22,050 nucleotides of DNA from an uncultured Lachnospiraceae bacterium. Its GTDB lineage: Bacteria; Bacillota; Clostridia; Lachnospirales; Lachnospiraceae. Positions 1 to 8,116 of the stretch are shown here, piece after piece (position 1 is the stretch's first letter; every line of letters begins with the position of its first letter). Location of the stretch: contig URQQ01000067.1 in assembly GCA_900549995.1 (NCBI GenBank), forward strand, positions 1 to 22,050, written 5' to 3'. A program made the position numbers and the translations under genes. The notes below the pieces were generated by a model. It was not told where the DNA came from. It did not search any database and saw only the letters and a list, made by a program, of their open reading frames with translations.

Positions 1-1748
1 TCCATGAAGTCCATAGCCATATCTTCAAAGTTTGCTTCCGGATGCTCATACATCATCCACATAATCTTAGCTGCATCCATTGCAGATCCGCCGCCGAGTG
101 CGATAATTGTATCCGGCTCGAATGCTTTCATCTGGTCTGTACCCTTCTGCGCACACTGAAGTGTCGGGTCTGGTGCTACTTCATAGAAGCATGTATGCTG
201 GATTCCCATTTCATCTAATTTAGCTTCAATCGGAGCTACATAGCCATTCTTGTATAAGAAGGAGTCTGTTACGATAAATGCTTTCTTCTTATGCATGATA
301 GTTCCTAATTCATCAAGTGCTACAGGCATGCAGCCTTTCTTAAAGTATACTTTTTCAGGTGTTCTAAACCACAGCATGTTCTCTCTCCTCTCAGCAACTG
401 TCTTCACGTTCAGTAAGTGTTTTACACCAACGTTCTCAGAAACAGAGTTTCCTCCCCATGAACCACAGCCAAGTGTAAGAGATGGAGCCATCTTGAAGTT
501 GTAAAGATCACCGATACCGCCATGAGAAGATGGAGTGTTAATTAAAATTCTGCATGTCTTCATTGCTGCTGCATGTTTTGCAATCTTTTCTTTCTGCGCT
601 GGGTGTACATACAGAGATGCTGTATGTCCATATCCGCCGTCAGCTACAAGTCTCTCAGCTTTTGCAATTGCATCGTCGAATGTTTTTGCTCTGTACATTC
701 CGAGTACCGGAGAAAGTTTCTCGTGAGCAAATTCTTCTGAAATATCTACAGATTCTACTTCACCAATTAAGATTTTTGTATCTTCAGGAACATTTACACC
801 TGCAAGTTTTGCAATTTCGTATGCAGATTTTCCTGGGATTTTGTTATTTAATGCACCGTTGATGATAATTGTCTTGCGGACTTTATCAAGCTCTTCGCCT
901 TTTTTCAGGAAGTAGCATCCACGGTATGCAAATTCTTTCTTTACTTCGTCATATATACTGTCAAGAACTGTTACGGACTGCTCTGACGCACAGATCATAC
1001 CATTGTCAAATGTTTTAGAATGGATGATGGAGTTTACAGCAAGTTTGATATCTGCAGTGTCATCGATGATAACAGGTGTATTTCCAGGTCCTACGCCGAG
1101 TGCCGGTTTTCCTGAAGAATAAGCTGCTTTTACCATTCCAGGACCGCCTGTTGCAAGGATGATGTCAGATTCTCTCATAACCTGATTTGTAAGCTCTAAT
1201 GACGGAACATCGATCCAACCGATAATTCCTTCCGGTGCTCCTGCTTTTACTGCTGCATCAAGTACGATTTTTGCTGCTGCAATTGTACATGCCTTTGCAC
1301 TTGGATGTGGGCTGATGATAATAGCATTTCTTGTTTTCAGAGAAATCAGTGTCTTAAAGATTGCTGTAGATGTCGGGTTTGTTGTCGGGATAACAGCTGC
1401 GACAAGTCCGATTGGTTCCGCAATTTTCTGAATTCCGTATGCTGTGTCTTCTTCAATCACGCCACATGTTTTTGTATCTTTATATGCATTATAGATATAC
1501 TCAGCTGCATAATGATTTTTAATAACTTTATCTTCTACAATACCACGTCCTGTTTCCTCAACTGCCATCTTAGCAAGCGGGATACGCTGTTTGTTAGCTG
1601 CCAATGCTGCTTCATAAAAGATTTTGTCTACCTGTTCCTGTGTATATGTAGCAAATTCTTTCTGAGCTTCTCTCATTGCATTCATTTTCGCTGTTAAAGC
1701 TTCTGCACTATCTACGATCTCTGGTACTACCTCTTTCTTCTTAGCCAT
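1..1748 (-). CDS. adhE: Bifunctional acetaldehyde-CoA/alcohol dehydrogenase AdhE, N-terminal 582 codons (3' end beyond window)
   Basis: AdhE reduces acetyl-CoA to acetaldehyde and then ethanol, oxidising two NADH; in the cytoplasm it typically forms long spirosome filaments. Translating the minus strand from ATG 1746-1748 gives MAKKKEVVPEIVD..., open to the left edge. The aldehyde dehydrogenase half covers about residues 1-440; its catalytic thiol is Cys253 in FDNGMICASEQSV (codon 990-992). A linker leads into the iron-dependent alcohol dehydrogenase half near residue 460 (TPEKVYFKKGCMPVALDEL), and its nucleotide-binding GGGSAMDAAKIIW is visible near the edge. The iron-binding histidines lie outside the window. 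The start is set by a GGGAGG ribosome site about 9 bases upstream. The gene stands alone, divergent from the amidohydrolase, behind its own promoter and candidate Rex operator. Family identity is very secure from the two fused domains. Confidence 0.97.
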   Translation of the reverse strand, partial: MAKKKEVVPEIVDSAEALTAKMNAMREAQKEFATYTQEQVDKIFYEAALAANKQRIPLAKMAVEETGRGIVEDKVIKNHYAAEYIYNAYKDTKTCGVIEEDTAYGIQKIAEPIGLVAAVIPTTNPTSTAIFKTLISLKTRNAIIISPHPSAKACTIAAAKIVLDAAVKAGAPEGIIGWIDVPSLELTNQVMRESDIILATGGPGMVKAAYSSGKPALGVGPGNTPVIIDDTADIKLAVNSIIHSKTFDNGMICASEQSVTVLDSIYDEVKKEFAYRGCYFLKKGEELDKVRKTIIINGALNNKIPGKSAYEIAKLAGVNVPEDTKILIGEVESVDISEEFAHEKLSPVLGMYRAKTFDDAIAKAERLVADGGYGHTASLYVHPAQKEKIAKHAAAMKTCRILINTPSSHGGIGDLYNFKMAPSLTLGCGSWGGNSVSENVGVKHLLNVKTVAERRENMLWFRTPEKVYFKKGCMPVALDELGTIMHKKKAFIVTDSFLYKNGYVAPIEAKLDEMGIQHTCFYEVAPDPTLQCAQKGTDQMKAFEPDTIIALGGGSAMDAAKIMWMMYEHPEANFEDMAMDFM

Positions 1749-1795
1749 ATCAATCTTCCTCCCGTAACATGGTTCTTATCTTTCCTACGAGTTAC

Positions 1796-1824
1796 AGTAT
1801 ATTCTATCGTTAAAAAAATGTCAA
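1796..1824 (-). promoter_or_regulatory. adhE promoter (-35 TTGACA, 17-bp spacer, -10 TATACT)
   Basis: Reading the minus strand, a perfect -35 hexamer TTGACA (1819-1824) is followed after exactly 17 bases by TATACT (1796-1801). This predicts a start site near 1789 and a leader of about 40 bases before the adhE ATG. The -35 box and most of the spacer lie inside the large inverted repeat at 1807-1849, so a protein bound there should block RNA polymerase. Confidence 0.8.
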
Positions 1825-1849
1825 TAACATTTTGATATTTTTTTAACGA
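1807..1849. promoter_or_regulatory. 18-bp inverted repeat over the adhE promoter; candidate Rex operator pair
   Basis: The left arm TCGTTAAAAAAATGTCAA (1807-1824) and the reverse complement of the right arm, TCGTTAAAAAAATATCAA (1832-1849), agree at 17 of 18 bases, with a 7-base spacer. Each arm also resembles, on its own, the clostridial Rex consensus as I recall it (TTGTTAA, four bases, TTAACAA): 10 of 14 fixed positions for the left arm and 11 of 14 for the right. Rex represses adhE-type genes when NADH is low in several Clostridia. The repeat itself is seen directly; assignment to Rex is inference. Confidence 0.5.
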
Positions 1850-1944
1850 GATGAGTACTTTCTATAATTTTACCAAAACATCACCATCAAAAAATATATT
1901 TGCAAACATTTTGCACAAAAGAAGACTCCCGGCACTTTTTATTG

Positions 1945-1950
1945 TATAAT
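1945..1950 (+). promoter_or_regulatory. Possible -10 box (TATAAT) for the amidohydrolase gene
   Basis: A perfect TATAAT lies 73 bases upstream of the chosen ATG at 2024, but no convincing -35 hexamer is found 16-18 bases before it. The only evidence is the hexamer and its position between divergent genes. Confidence 0.35.
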
Positions 1951-2008
1951 ATTCTTATTGAACGATACCGGGGAAATACCTTTTGACCCCAGCTTCACAG
2001 AATTTATC

Positions 2009-2015
2009 AAGGAGG
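2009..2015 (+). promoter_or_regulatory. Ribosome binding site fixing the amidohydrolase start
   Basis: AAGGAGG ends 8 bases before ATG 2024. The longer reading frame that opens with TTG at 1958 has no such site and begins only a few bases after the putative -10 box, so it is not used. Confidence 0.8.
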
Positions 2016-2023
2016 ATACGAAT

Positions 2024-3244
2024 ATGATATTAAAAGCACACCATATTGCCACCGGGGATGGCAAAACTTTACTGAAAGGACATGCATTACTCATCAATTC
2101 ACACGGAATTATCCAAACTATAGCACCATACGAGGAACTTATTGGTGAATTTCCGGAAGAATCAGTTATAGATTATCAGGAATCCACGATTCTTCCCGGG
2201 CTGATCGATATGCATGTACACCTTGGATACTGGTTCAGCCAGCCAGATCGTTATCTATATAACGATCAACTGATCAGTTTCTATGCATTAAAACACGCTC
2301 AGGATGCTTTTGCCCGCGGCATCACAACGGTACGTGATCTTTCTTCCCCTGCAAATCTCTGCAAAAATATGAAAATTGCGCAGCAGAAGGGTTTCATCAC
2401 CATCCCAAGAATTATTCATGCCGACAGGGGAATCTGTATGACAGGAGGGCATGGCTATGATGATGACATAGAACAGGTCGATGGCCCGTGGAATATAAGA
2501 TCTTCCATCCGCCGCCAGGTAAGGGATGGCGCTGAGTGGGTGAAACTGCTTACAAGCCACCGTTCTAACATCCCTGAATTCACGCAGGAGGAGCTTAACG
2601 CGGCAACCGATGAATGCCACCGCCGCGGAATTAAATGTGCAGTCCACGCCGGAACTCATCCTTCCATACAGATGTCGATTGATGCAGGATTTGATACCAT
2701 CGAACACGGAACACTTCTCACGGTTGAACAGGCACAGCAGATGAAAGAAAAAGGAATTGCCTGGACTCCGACAATGTTTGCCTATACCTACCTGTACGAC
2801 ATCTGCCGGAAGAATATTGAGAATAATAAGACGGATACTTTTAATGATCCAATTGCCGCCAAAGAACAGAAGGACTATCAGTTCTTTGAACCGGCATACA
2901 CTTCATACCGGGATAATTTTAAGAAACTGTATGATACAGGTGTCACTGTACTTGCGGGAACTGACATGGTGCTGTACCAGGCTCCTGTACTTCCTCTGGC
3001 TACCGAATTGGGGCTGATGGTAAAATACGGGATTACACCTCTTCAGGCAATACAGACAGCAACTTCAAACCCGGCTTGTGTCCTTGGGCTGGACAATGAA
3101 ATCGGTTCCCTGCGCGCGGGCCTCAATGCAGACCTTCTTGTCGTAGACGGAGATCTCTCCAGCAATATTGACTGTATCCAGAATGTAAAAGCTGTATACC
3201 AATGCGGCAAAACTGTATTTGCCAATAGTGTCAACTATCTGTAA
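2024..3244 (+). CDS. Metal-dependent amidohydrolase (imidazolonepropionase / Xaa-Pro dipeptidase-like), 406 aa
   Basis: Predicted cytoplasmic hydrolase of the amidohydrolase superfamily, which cleaves C-N bonds of cyclic amides or dipeptide-like substrates at a metal centre in a TIM barrel. Metal ligands can be read in order: H64 and H66 in GLIDMHVHLG, K174 in EWVKLLTS (candidate carboxylated lysine), H208 in AVHAGTH, H228 in TIEHGT, and D314 in LAGTD. The small N- and C-terminal beta segments (residues 1-55 and about 355-406, with GSLRAGLNADLLVVDGDL) form the usual composite domain. No signal peptide is seen. Length is normal for the subgroup. It is a single gene, divergent from adhE and convergent with the wall hydrolase. 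The substrate is unknown: members of this subgroup have been annotated as prolidases, imidazolonepropionases and carnosinase-like enzymes, and the sequence does not decide between them. Confidence 0.88.
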   Translation: MILKAHHIATGDGKTLLKGHALLINSHGIIQTIAPYEELIGEFPEESVIDYQESTILPGLIDMHVHLGYWFSQPDRYLYNDQLISFYALKHAQDAFARGITTVRDLSSPANLCKNMKIAQQKGFITIPRIIHADRGICMTGGHGYDDDIEQVDGPWNIRSSIRRQVRDGAEWVKLLTSHRSNIPEFTQEELNAATDECHRRGIKCAVHAGTHPSIQMSIDAGFDTIEHGTLLTVEQAQQMKEKGIAWTPTMFAYTYLYDICRKNIENNKTDTFNDPIAAKEQKDYQFFEPAYTSYRDNFKKLYDTGVTVLAGTDMVLYQAPVLPLATELGLMVKYGITPLQAIQTATSNPACVLGLDNEIGSLRAGLNADLLVVDGDLSSNIDCIQNVKAVYQCGKTVFANSVNYL

Positions 3245-3251
3245 TCCGGGC

Positions 3252-3291
3252 AAAAAACAGCCGGTATACATTTGTATCGTATACCGGCTGT
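3252..3291. terminator. Hairpin terminator between convergent genes
   Basis: A perfect 13-bp stem (3257-3269 with 3279-3291, core ACAGCCGGTATAC) has a 9-base loop. On the minus strand it is followed by a T run (3256-3252), so it best serves the wall hydrolase gene ending at 3311, whose transcript would reach it 20 bases after the stop. On the plus strand the following T content is weaker, but it may also end the amidohydrolase transcript. Confidence 0.85.
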
Positions 3292-3310
3292 ATGCTGTCT
3301 TTTATGAAAT

Positions 3311-4942
3311 TTACTGCTGACCCTCGATATTATGATTGACCAGATATGTCAAAGGATCTACTGCTGTTCCATTTTCCTCTACCTGGAAGTGCAGATGAAC
3401 TCCGGTGGAATATCCTGTAGAACCTGTTACACCGATCTGCTGCCCTTTCTCTACCTGCTGGCCTTCTTCCACGAATATCTGCTCATGATGCATGTATTTT
3501 GTTACAAGCCCGTTGCCATGATCGATTACAACCCAGTTTCCTGCCGAATTGCTCCACCCTGCAGTCACAACTGTACCTGCAGCTGCTGCATAGGTCGGAA
3601 TATTTTCACCGCTTGTTCCAAGATCAAGGCCTTTATGGTAAGAATTATCAAAACTTCTGAATCCAAAATTACTTGTTATCAGTGCACCCGGACATGGATT
3701 TGCAAATGTACCGATCATATCACTGAATTCTCCGACCGTCATACTGTCCAGACGGTACAGGTCATATTTCTCCATCTGCCAGATCAGGCTTTGTCCATAA
3801 TCAACATCTGTCGCCCATCTTTGCCCTATCTTCATGGCAAATGTATTGGCATCTGTAACGCCTTCAATCAAATCACCATAGACTCTCTGCAAAAGTGATG
3901 TTCGATCTTCCAGCGATTCTGTGTATGTATTGTAAACGCGGAACCCTGCCGTAATTGTATAGGACGCTCCTGCCGCTGTCTGTTCTCCCGTTGACATACT
4001 GACACTGCCTGCGGTTCCCTGACCCTTAATTCCAAAAAGGTTATTATACTGATAGGCAAGGTACGAAAGTCCCTGACCTTCCTCTCCGCCCGGGCCATAT
4101 TTCCCGTATCCAGACTCCTGAATAATCTGGGCAATTGTCACAGATGCAGGAAATCCCGTCTGATCCTGACATTTCAAAGCTCCCACGATCATTTCCTGTG
4201 TAATAAATGATGGCAGACCCTCAATTGGCACAGATACGTTATATTTTACCTTTTCACTGTCGTTGATAAAAGGCAGCGATGGGATATAATCCGAATAATC
4301 GATATATACCGGTGCCTCTTCCACAATTTCCTCTGGTACTGGCTCTGCCGGTGTCTCTTCTGCCGGTGCTTCTTCTGCCGGTACTTCTGGTGCTGCTGGT
4401 ACTTCCTCAGATGGAGTGCCTTCAGACGGCGCTTCTTCCGGAGCAGTGCCGATAGACGGAAGTTCCTGTGACGGCTGATTTTCCGCTGGCTGATCTCCTG
4501 ACGGCTGGTTCTCTGATGGCTGATTCTCCGGCGGTACCTCTTCTGACGGCTGATTCTCTGACGGTACATTCTCTGCCGGTGGATTCTCGGATGGCTGATT
4601 CTCTGATGGCTGATTCTCCGGTGGTACTTCTTCTGACGGCTGTCCCTCAGATGGCGTCTCCTGAGACGGCTGCTCCACGGAAGGTACTCCACCGATCTGA
4701 TTTGCAACCGGCGGCAATCCTGTAAGCATCTGTACCCCTTCATCGGCCGCCGGGAAAGCCTCTGGCTCCCCTTCTGAAACAGTATCTGGCTGTCCACCAG
4801 CTATATTCTCACTTGAAGAAACCGTATCCGAATCATTCGCATATACCATTACTGCGCCCTGCAGGCTTGTAGTAATCATACATGCGGGGATTGCAGTTCC
4901 TATTACGACTCCCCGCAGTTTCCTTATAAATTCTTTTTTCAT
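3311..4942 (-). CDS. Secreted two-domain cell-wall hydrolase: glucosaminidase (GH73-like) plus M23 endopeptidase, 543 aa
   Basis: Probably an exported peptidoglycan hydrolase with two activities. Residues 1-35 form a signal peptide (MKKEFIRKLRG, hydrophobic core, VYA-ND cleavage region). Residues about 90-205 are a low-complexity linker rich in Pro, Ser, Glu and Gln built from QPSENQPSE-type repeats. Residues about 244-398 resemble the FlgJ/LytG glucosaminidase fold (SVTIAQIIQESGYGKYG with likely catalytic Glu276, NNLFGIKG, FRVYNTYTESLEDR). Residues about 418-534 are an M23 metallopeptidase: zinc ligands H436 and D440 in HKGLD and H518 in HLHF, with H516 alongside. No LPXTG anchor or SLH domain is seen. 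The start has a GAGGTG ribosome site; a TATAAT on the minus strand (4995-5000) may be its -10, without a clear -35. It is monocistronic. Domain calls are firm; bond specificity is inferred. Confidence 0.9.
   Translation of the reverse strand: MKKEFIRKLRGVVIGTAIPACMITTSLQGAVMVYANDSDTVSSSENIAGGQPDTVSEGEPEAFPAADEGVQMLTGLPPVANQIGGVPSVEQPSQETPSEGQPSEEVPPENQPSENQPSENPPAENVPSENQPSEEVPPENQPSENQPSGDQPAENQPSQELPSIGTAPEEAPSEGTPSEEVPAAPEVPAEEAPAEETPAEPVPEEIVEEAPVYIDYSDYIPSLPFINDSEKVKYNVSVPIEGLPSFITQEMIVGALKCQDQTGFPASVTIAQIIQESGYGKYGPGGEEGQGLSYLAYQYNNLFGIKGQGTAGSVSMSTGEQTAAGASYTITAGFRVYNTYTESLEDRTSLLQRVYGDLIEGVTDANTFAMKIGQRWATDVDYGQSLIWQMEKYDLYRLDSMTVGEFSDMIGTFANPCPGALITSNFGFRSFDNSYHKGLDLGTSGENIPTYAAAAGTVVTAGWSNSAGNWVVIDHGNGLVTKYMHHEQIFVEEGQQVEKGQQIGVTGSTGYSTGVHLHFQVEENGTAVDPLTYLVNHNIEGQQ
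4499..4636 (-). repeat. Coding repeat in the Pro/Ser/Glu linker (two copies of a 16-residue block)
   Basis: The peptide SEEVPPENQPSENQPS occurs at residues 103-118 (bases 4589-4636) and again, identically, at residues 133-148 (bases 4499-4546), exactly 90 bases apart. The DNA copies differ only at scattered, silent positions. Shorter QPSEN units surround them. The pattern indicates repeat expansion within a surface linker and a likely site of length variation between strains. Confidence 0.85.
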
Positions 4943-5171
4943 ACTTCACCTCTGTATCAACATTGTTAGTTCGATGTTCCTCATCATGTTCTCTATTATA
5001 CTACATTTCCAGGCAAAATGTGTGAATTTTTTTAAATCTTAAGATGTCCTTTTTCTCGTCCTCATCCGGGAACTGAATTCTGCCTTCCTGCCGGCATATC
5101 ATTTATGCCATACTTCATTGATAACAATTCACCAGACACACATTGCAAAAGACAGATTTCCAATAAAATTC

Positions 5172-5208
5172 AAAAAAACGAAAGCACACTTCCTGCTTTC
5201 GTTTTTTT
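5172..5208. terminator. Bidirectional intrinsic terminator ending the glycine reductase operon
   Basis: The stem CGAAAGCA / TGCTTTCG (5179-5186 with 5194-5201) has a 7-base loop and is flanked by seven A on the left and seven T on the right, so it works in either direction. On the minus strand it lies 26 bases past the grdD stop. The rest of the 4943-5234 gap, about 230 bases, holds only the upstream region of the wall hydrolase and no gene that I can support. Confidence 0.92.
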
Positions 5209-5234
5209 GGTTTATAAATAATAATAATCTGGAG

Positions 5235-6389
5235 TTAACTGATATAACCGGCCTTTTTCAGTTCTTCTTTGGCCTTCTCTAAATTAGCATCAGATATCAG
5301 GATAATCGGGCCTGTACATCCCATTCCACTCTCAGCATAAATACCTGCTTTCCAGAGTGTCTGCACCCCATCTTCAAGATCCATGATCTCAATTCCTGCA
5401 ATCTGTGAAGTCACAATCTCTTTCGGAGGTGCTTCAACTACTTCAGCTGCCTGGACATTCTTTTCAGATGCTTTTCTGGCATTCAGAATATCTTTTAAGC
5501 CAGCTTTATTGACTTTATCAAATTCTGCTTTCGCTGTCTGGAATACTTTTCCTTTGACAAGCTCTGCTGCGTAACAGATCGCATTTTCAATCACAGGTGC
5601 GCCGGATGCACGTGAAATAATCATGACAAGCTGGTCATAACCTTCCCCGATTCCAGGGCCGTAGCCATAACCTGTCGCTTCAAAGCTTCCGCCTGTTGTA
5701 AATGATGAAATCATTTTTACCATGATATTTCCTGACAAAGAGTCACATACCATAATATCCGGTGTTCCCTGAAGAACATCATTTCCTCTCATAACACACC
5801 CGCCGTCTGCTCTGCTTGACTCTGCGAACTCAATGTCATATCCGTTTTCCTTGAGCTGTTTCAGAGCCTTCTCCGTCTGGCGTGCACCATCTACATTCAA
5901 GATACCGACAGTAGGATTTTTATGTCCGCACGCTTTTGCAGCGATAATGCCATATACTGCATTTTTAATCATACCTTCAATTCTGTCAGCACTGGATGTT
6001 CCTGTTGTGTTGGCAATAAACATCTCTTTTCCCCTTGCAGGTGTCACAACACGGCCAACCGTAGACACGCCGATCGGGAATGGGAAATGCATTGTAACTG
6101 CGCCATCCACTTCTTTATTTTTCAGGAGTTCTTCCATCTTTTTGTGGCCTTCTTCATCATCTGCCACTTTGATTGTTGTTACACCTTCTGCCTCAAGAGT
6201 TCCGATGTAATATACATCTACTCCTTTTCTGGCTGCTGCAACAGCTGCTGCCATGGAGTTTTCCTCTCCATGTTCACTTCCCATTCCAGTCAGAGCGATT
6301 TTCGGACGTTTGCCGTAATTTCCAGACTCAAGCCCCTGTGCCATTTCCAGAAAGGTGGAGGCGATTATTTTTTCAATCTTGTCTGCCAT
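5235..6389 (-). CDS. grdD: Glycine reductase component C, alpha subunit GrdD, 384 aa
   Basis: GrdD pairs with GrdC as component C, which takes the acetyl thioester formed on GrdA and, with phosphate, releases acetyl phosphate. The protein starts MADKIEKIIASTFLEMAQGL and carries the PlsX-like phosphate-acyltransferase fold (GMGSEHGEEN near the N terminus, ATGYGYGPGIGEG in the middle). A conserved C-terminal cysteine is Cys358 in GMGCTGP; the equivalent residue in Eubacterium acidaminophilum is, as I recall, the one implicated in acetyl transfer. A glutamate/alanine-rich stretch at about residues 310-330 looks like an inter-domain linker. The gene follows grdC by 11 bases and is last in the operon, just before an intrinsic terminator. 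Length fits the family. Confidence 0.94.
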   Translation of the reverse strand: MADKIEKIIASTFLEMAQGLESGNYGKRPKIALTGMGSEHGEENSMAAAVAAARKGVDVYYIGTLEAEGVTTIKVADDEEGHKKMEELLKNKEVDGAVTMHFPFPIGVSTVGRVVTPARGKEMFIANTTGTSSADRIEGMIKNAVYGIIAAKACGHKNPTVGILNVDGARQTEKALKQLKENGYDIEFAESSRADGGCVMRGNDVLQGTPDIMVCDSLSGNIMVKMISSFTTGGSFEATGYGYGPGIGEGYDQLVMIISRASGAPVIENAICYAAELVKGKVFQTAKAEFDKVNKAGLKDILNARKASEKNVQAAEVVEAPPKEIVTSQIAGIEIMDLEDGVQTLWKAGIYAESGMGCTGPIILISDANLEKAKEELKKAGYIS

Positions 6390-6400
6390 TTTATTTCCCC

Positions 6401-7939
6401 CTATTCTGCCATCAGAGTTGCTGCAAAATCTTTCATAGCTTTTGCAATCAATCCTTTTACTTCCTCTTCTGAAACAGAGCTTTCTTCATTCTCAGCGCCT
6501 GAGTTTGCCTGAATCACAAAGGAAACACCGTCAAATAAATTCGTCATACGTCCAAGGAAAAGACTTCCTTTTCCGATAATCATTACTTTATTAATTGCTC
6601 CTGCTTTCAGTTCTTCGCATGCAAATCCAATATATGGAACTCCTGATGGAATATGTCCCTGTGTAGGTGCCCATCCGGTCAATCCATGTTTCTCTACAAA
6701 TGCAGGAAGTTCTTTTGGTGTGATTTCACCACGTTTTGCCGCAAGCGCTCCGATCATTTTGTAGTTTGCAAGCGGAACATCTCCTGCTCCTGCCGGTTTT
6801 GTAATATCAGGATTCTGCATTTCCGGTGAATATTTATCAATATCTGTAATCTTCATTTCAAATCTGTCAAGAGGATCTGTCACAAGACTTGAAATAACTG
6901 CCTGAGGAGATGAACCTGTTCCTACTGTATGTCTTCCAAGCATATCAAGATTAATCTCTGGATTTACTCCGTCATTCTGAGAAATGATCAATGCGAAGCC
7001 ACCAAGACAGTCTTCCAGTATCGGAAGCCCTTTCTTGATATGATCTTTTCCATTCATTCCAAGCTTTGCAGTACATCCGCCGGCTGTTACCGCAACTGTT
7101 TTATATGCACCTGATTTTACAAGCGCTGCTGCTTCAATCACTGCATGGGCCGGAGCTGCACAGAATCCTCTCGCGTCTGATCCAGAAGCGCTCACAAGAC
7201 CTGCAACCTCAGCTGCTGCCTTTGCAAAGTTACCGCCTCCACGCTGATTCATATCACCGCATGCTTCCTCAGCACAGTCAATGACATATTCAACTTCAGA
7301 TTTTTCAATGCCTGCATTTTTCACTGCATAGAGAAGTGCAAGTACACTGGATGCCTTACTCATCAGATTCTCATGCATTACATGTGCTGAAAGGTTTACG
7401 TCAATATCATGTGCACGCTTGATACATCCTACAAGTTTACCGTCGATATACAGACCCTCTGCATGTTCTTCCTCTGTCAGCTGATTGATCTCTTCCATAG
7501 ATGCGCCTTCTGACACACGTGCTACGATATCATCAGAAATAACCGGATTTTCAGTAAAAGCCGCCTTATGTGCTGCAACATACTCTTTGTCAAGTTTTAC
7601 AACATCGAACATATCACATGCATCTACAAGAAGCAGAAATTCTTCCTGAGGCATAATTTCTCCAAATTTGCCGTATCTGCATCCATCTTCTTTGCTCTTG
7701 TCATACCATGGGAATCCAGCTTCTTTTAATTCCTCCGGTGTTGCATTTCCAATATAAGTCTGATTTGGCCAGTATTTTACTACCTCATCATAAGAACGAA
7801 GATGACTTCTGATCTCTTTTAAATACTCTGAATCAGGATTTACAATTCTTTCTGTTGTCTGTGTTGTACCATTGTACACTACCATATCTGGTGTATGTAC
7901 TAAAACATAACTGCTTCCTTTAATTACACTATTCATCAT
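6401..7939 (-). CDS. grdC: Glycine reductase component C, beta subunit GrdC, 512 aa
   Basis: GrdC is the larger subunit of component C, the acetyl-phosphate-forming part shared by glycine, sarcosine and betaine reductases. The C-terminal two thirds have a thiolase/FabH-like fold; the candidate active-site thiol is Cys260 in ARGFCAAPAHAVIEAA, followed by VTAGGCTAKLGMNGKDH and a late ACEELKAGAINKVMIIGKG segment. Two adjacent ATGs (7937-7939 and 7934-7936) are possible starts; the first lies 10 bases after AAGGTGG and is used. It is separated from grdA by an unusually long, hairpin-rich 218-base spacer but is tightly coupled to grdD. Length (512) matches known GrdC proteins. Confidence 0.94.
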   Translation of the reverse strand: MMNSVIKGSSYVLVHTPDMVVYNGTTQTTERIVNPDSEYLKEIRSHLRSYDEVVKYWPNQTYIGNATPEELKEAGFPWYDKSKEDGCRYGKFGEIMPQEEFLLLVDACDMFDVVKLDKEYVAAHKAAFTENPVISDDIVARVSEGASMEEINQLTEEEHAEGLYIDGKLVGCIKRAHDIDVNLSAHVMHENLMSKASSVLALLYAVKNAGIEKSEVEYVIDCAEEACGDMNQRGGGNFAKAAAEVAGLVSASGSDARGFCAAPAHAVIEAAALVKSGAYKTVAVTAGGCTAKLGMNGKDHIKKGLPILEDCLGGFALIISQNDGVNPEINLDMLGRHTVGTGSSPQAVISSLVTDPLDRFEMKITDIDKYSPEMQNPDITKPAGAGDVPLANYKMIGALAAKRGEITPKELPAFVEKHGLTGWAPTQGHIPSGVPYIGFACEELKAGAINKVMIIGKGSLFLGRMTNLFDGVSFVIQANSGAENEESSVSEEEVKGLIAKAMKDFAATLMAE

Positions 7940-7979
7940 TGATTTAAATCCACCTTTCCCACAGGGTGTTATTTCTACA

Positions 7980-8006
7980 GAAACGGTTTCTTGATTTTTC
8001 CGTTTC
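7980..8006 (-). other. RNA hairpin near the 5' side of grdC
   Basis: GAAACGG (7980-7986) pairs perfectly with CCGTTTC (8000-8006) across a 13-base loop, ending 41 bases upstream of the grdC ATG. It is one of three hairpins in the grdA-grdC spacer. It could set the 5' end of a processed grdCD transcript or modulate translation; neither role is shown by the sequence. Confidence 0.5.
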
Positions 8007-8035
8007 CCGCTGCATTCAACCTCACATACCTTCCA

Positions 8036-8102
8036 ACACAGCGTTTCAAAAATAACGGATCCTTCTTTCCTTCGAAGAATCAGTTATTTTTGAACGCTGT
8101 GT
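8036..8102 (-). other. Long hairpin in the grdA-grdC spacer
   Basis: The arms 8036-8056 and 8083-8102 pair over about 20 bp with a single bulged base (one extra T in the left arm, core CAGCGTTTCAAAAATAAC). A 26-base loop may fold further (TTCTT with AAGAA). No T tract follows on the minus strand, so it is not a standard terminator. A stem this long inside an operon suggests an RNase processing or mRNA-protection site between grdA and grdCD. Confidence 0.65.
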
Positions 8103-8116
8103 GGCAGTTCTAACAA

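Noticed and set aside
250..1697. Several plus-strand open frames inside adhE
   Set aside because: They are antisense shadows of a clearly coding minus-strand gene, Cys/Phe/Ser-rich, without ribosome sites.
1958..2023. N-terminal extension of the amidohydrolase from a TTG start
   Set aside because: There is no ribosome site before TTG 1958, it lies a few bases from the putative -10, and the 22 extra residues have no family resemblance; ATG 2024 has AAGGAGG at good spacing.
3332..3898. 188-residue plus-strand frame opposite the wall hydrolase
   Set aside because: Its composition is what is expected from antisense translation of a conserved M23/glucosaminidase gene; there is no start signal and no recognisable domain.
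4490..4640. CRISPR-like or satellite array
   Set aside because: The repeats are in frame within a coding linker, imperfect and unequally spaced; there are no spacers and no cas genes.
4246..4797. 183-residue Arg/Gln-rich minus-strand frame
   Set aside because: It is an out-of-frame reading of the Pro/Ser/Glu repeat linker of the wall hydrolase.
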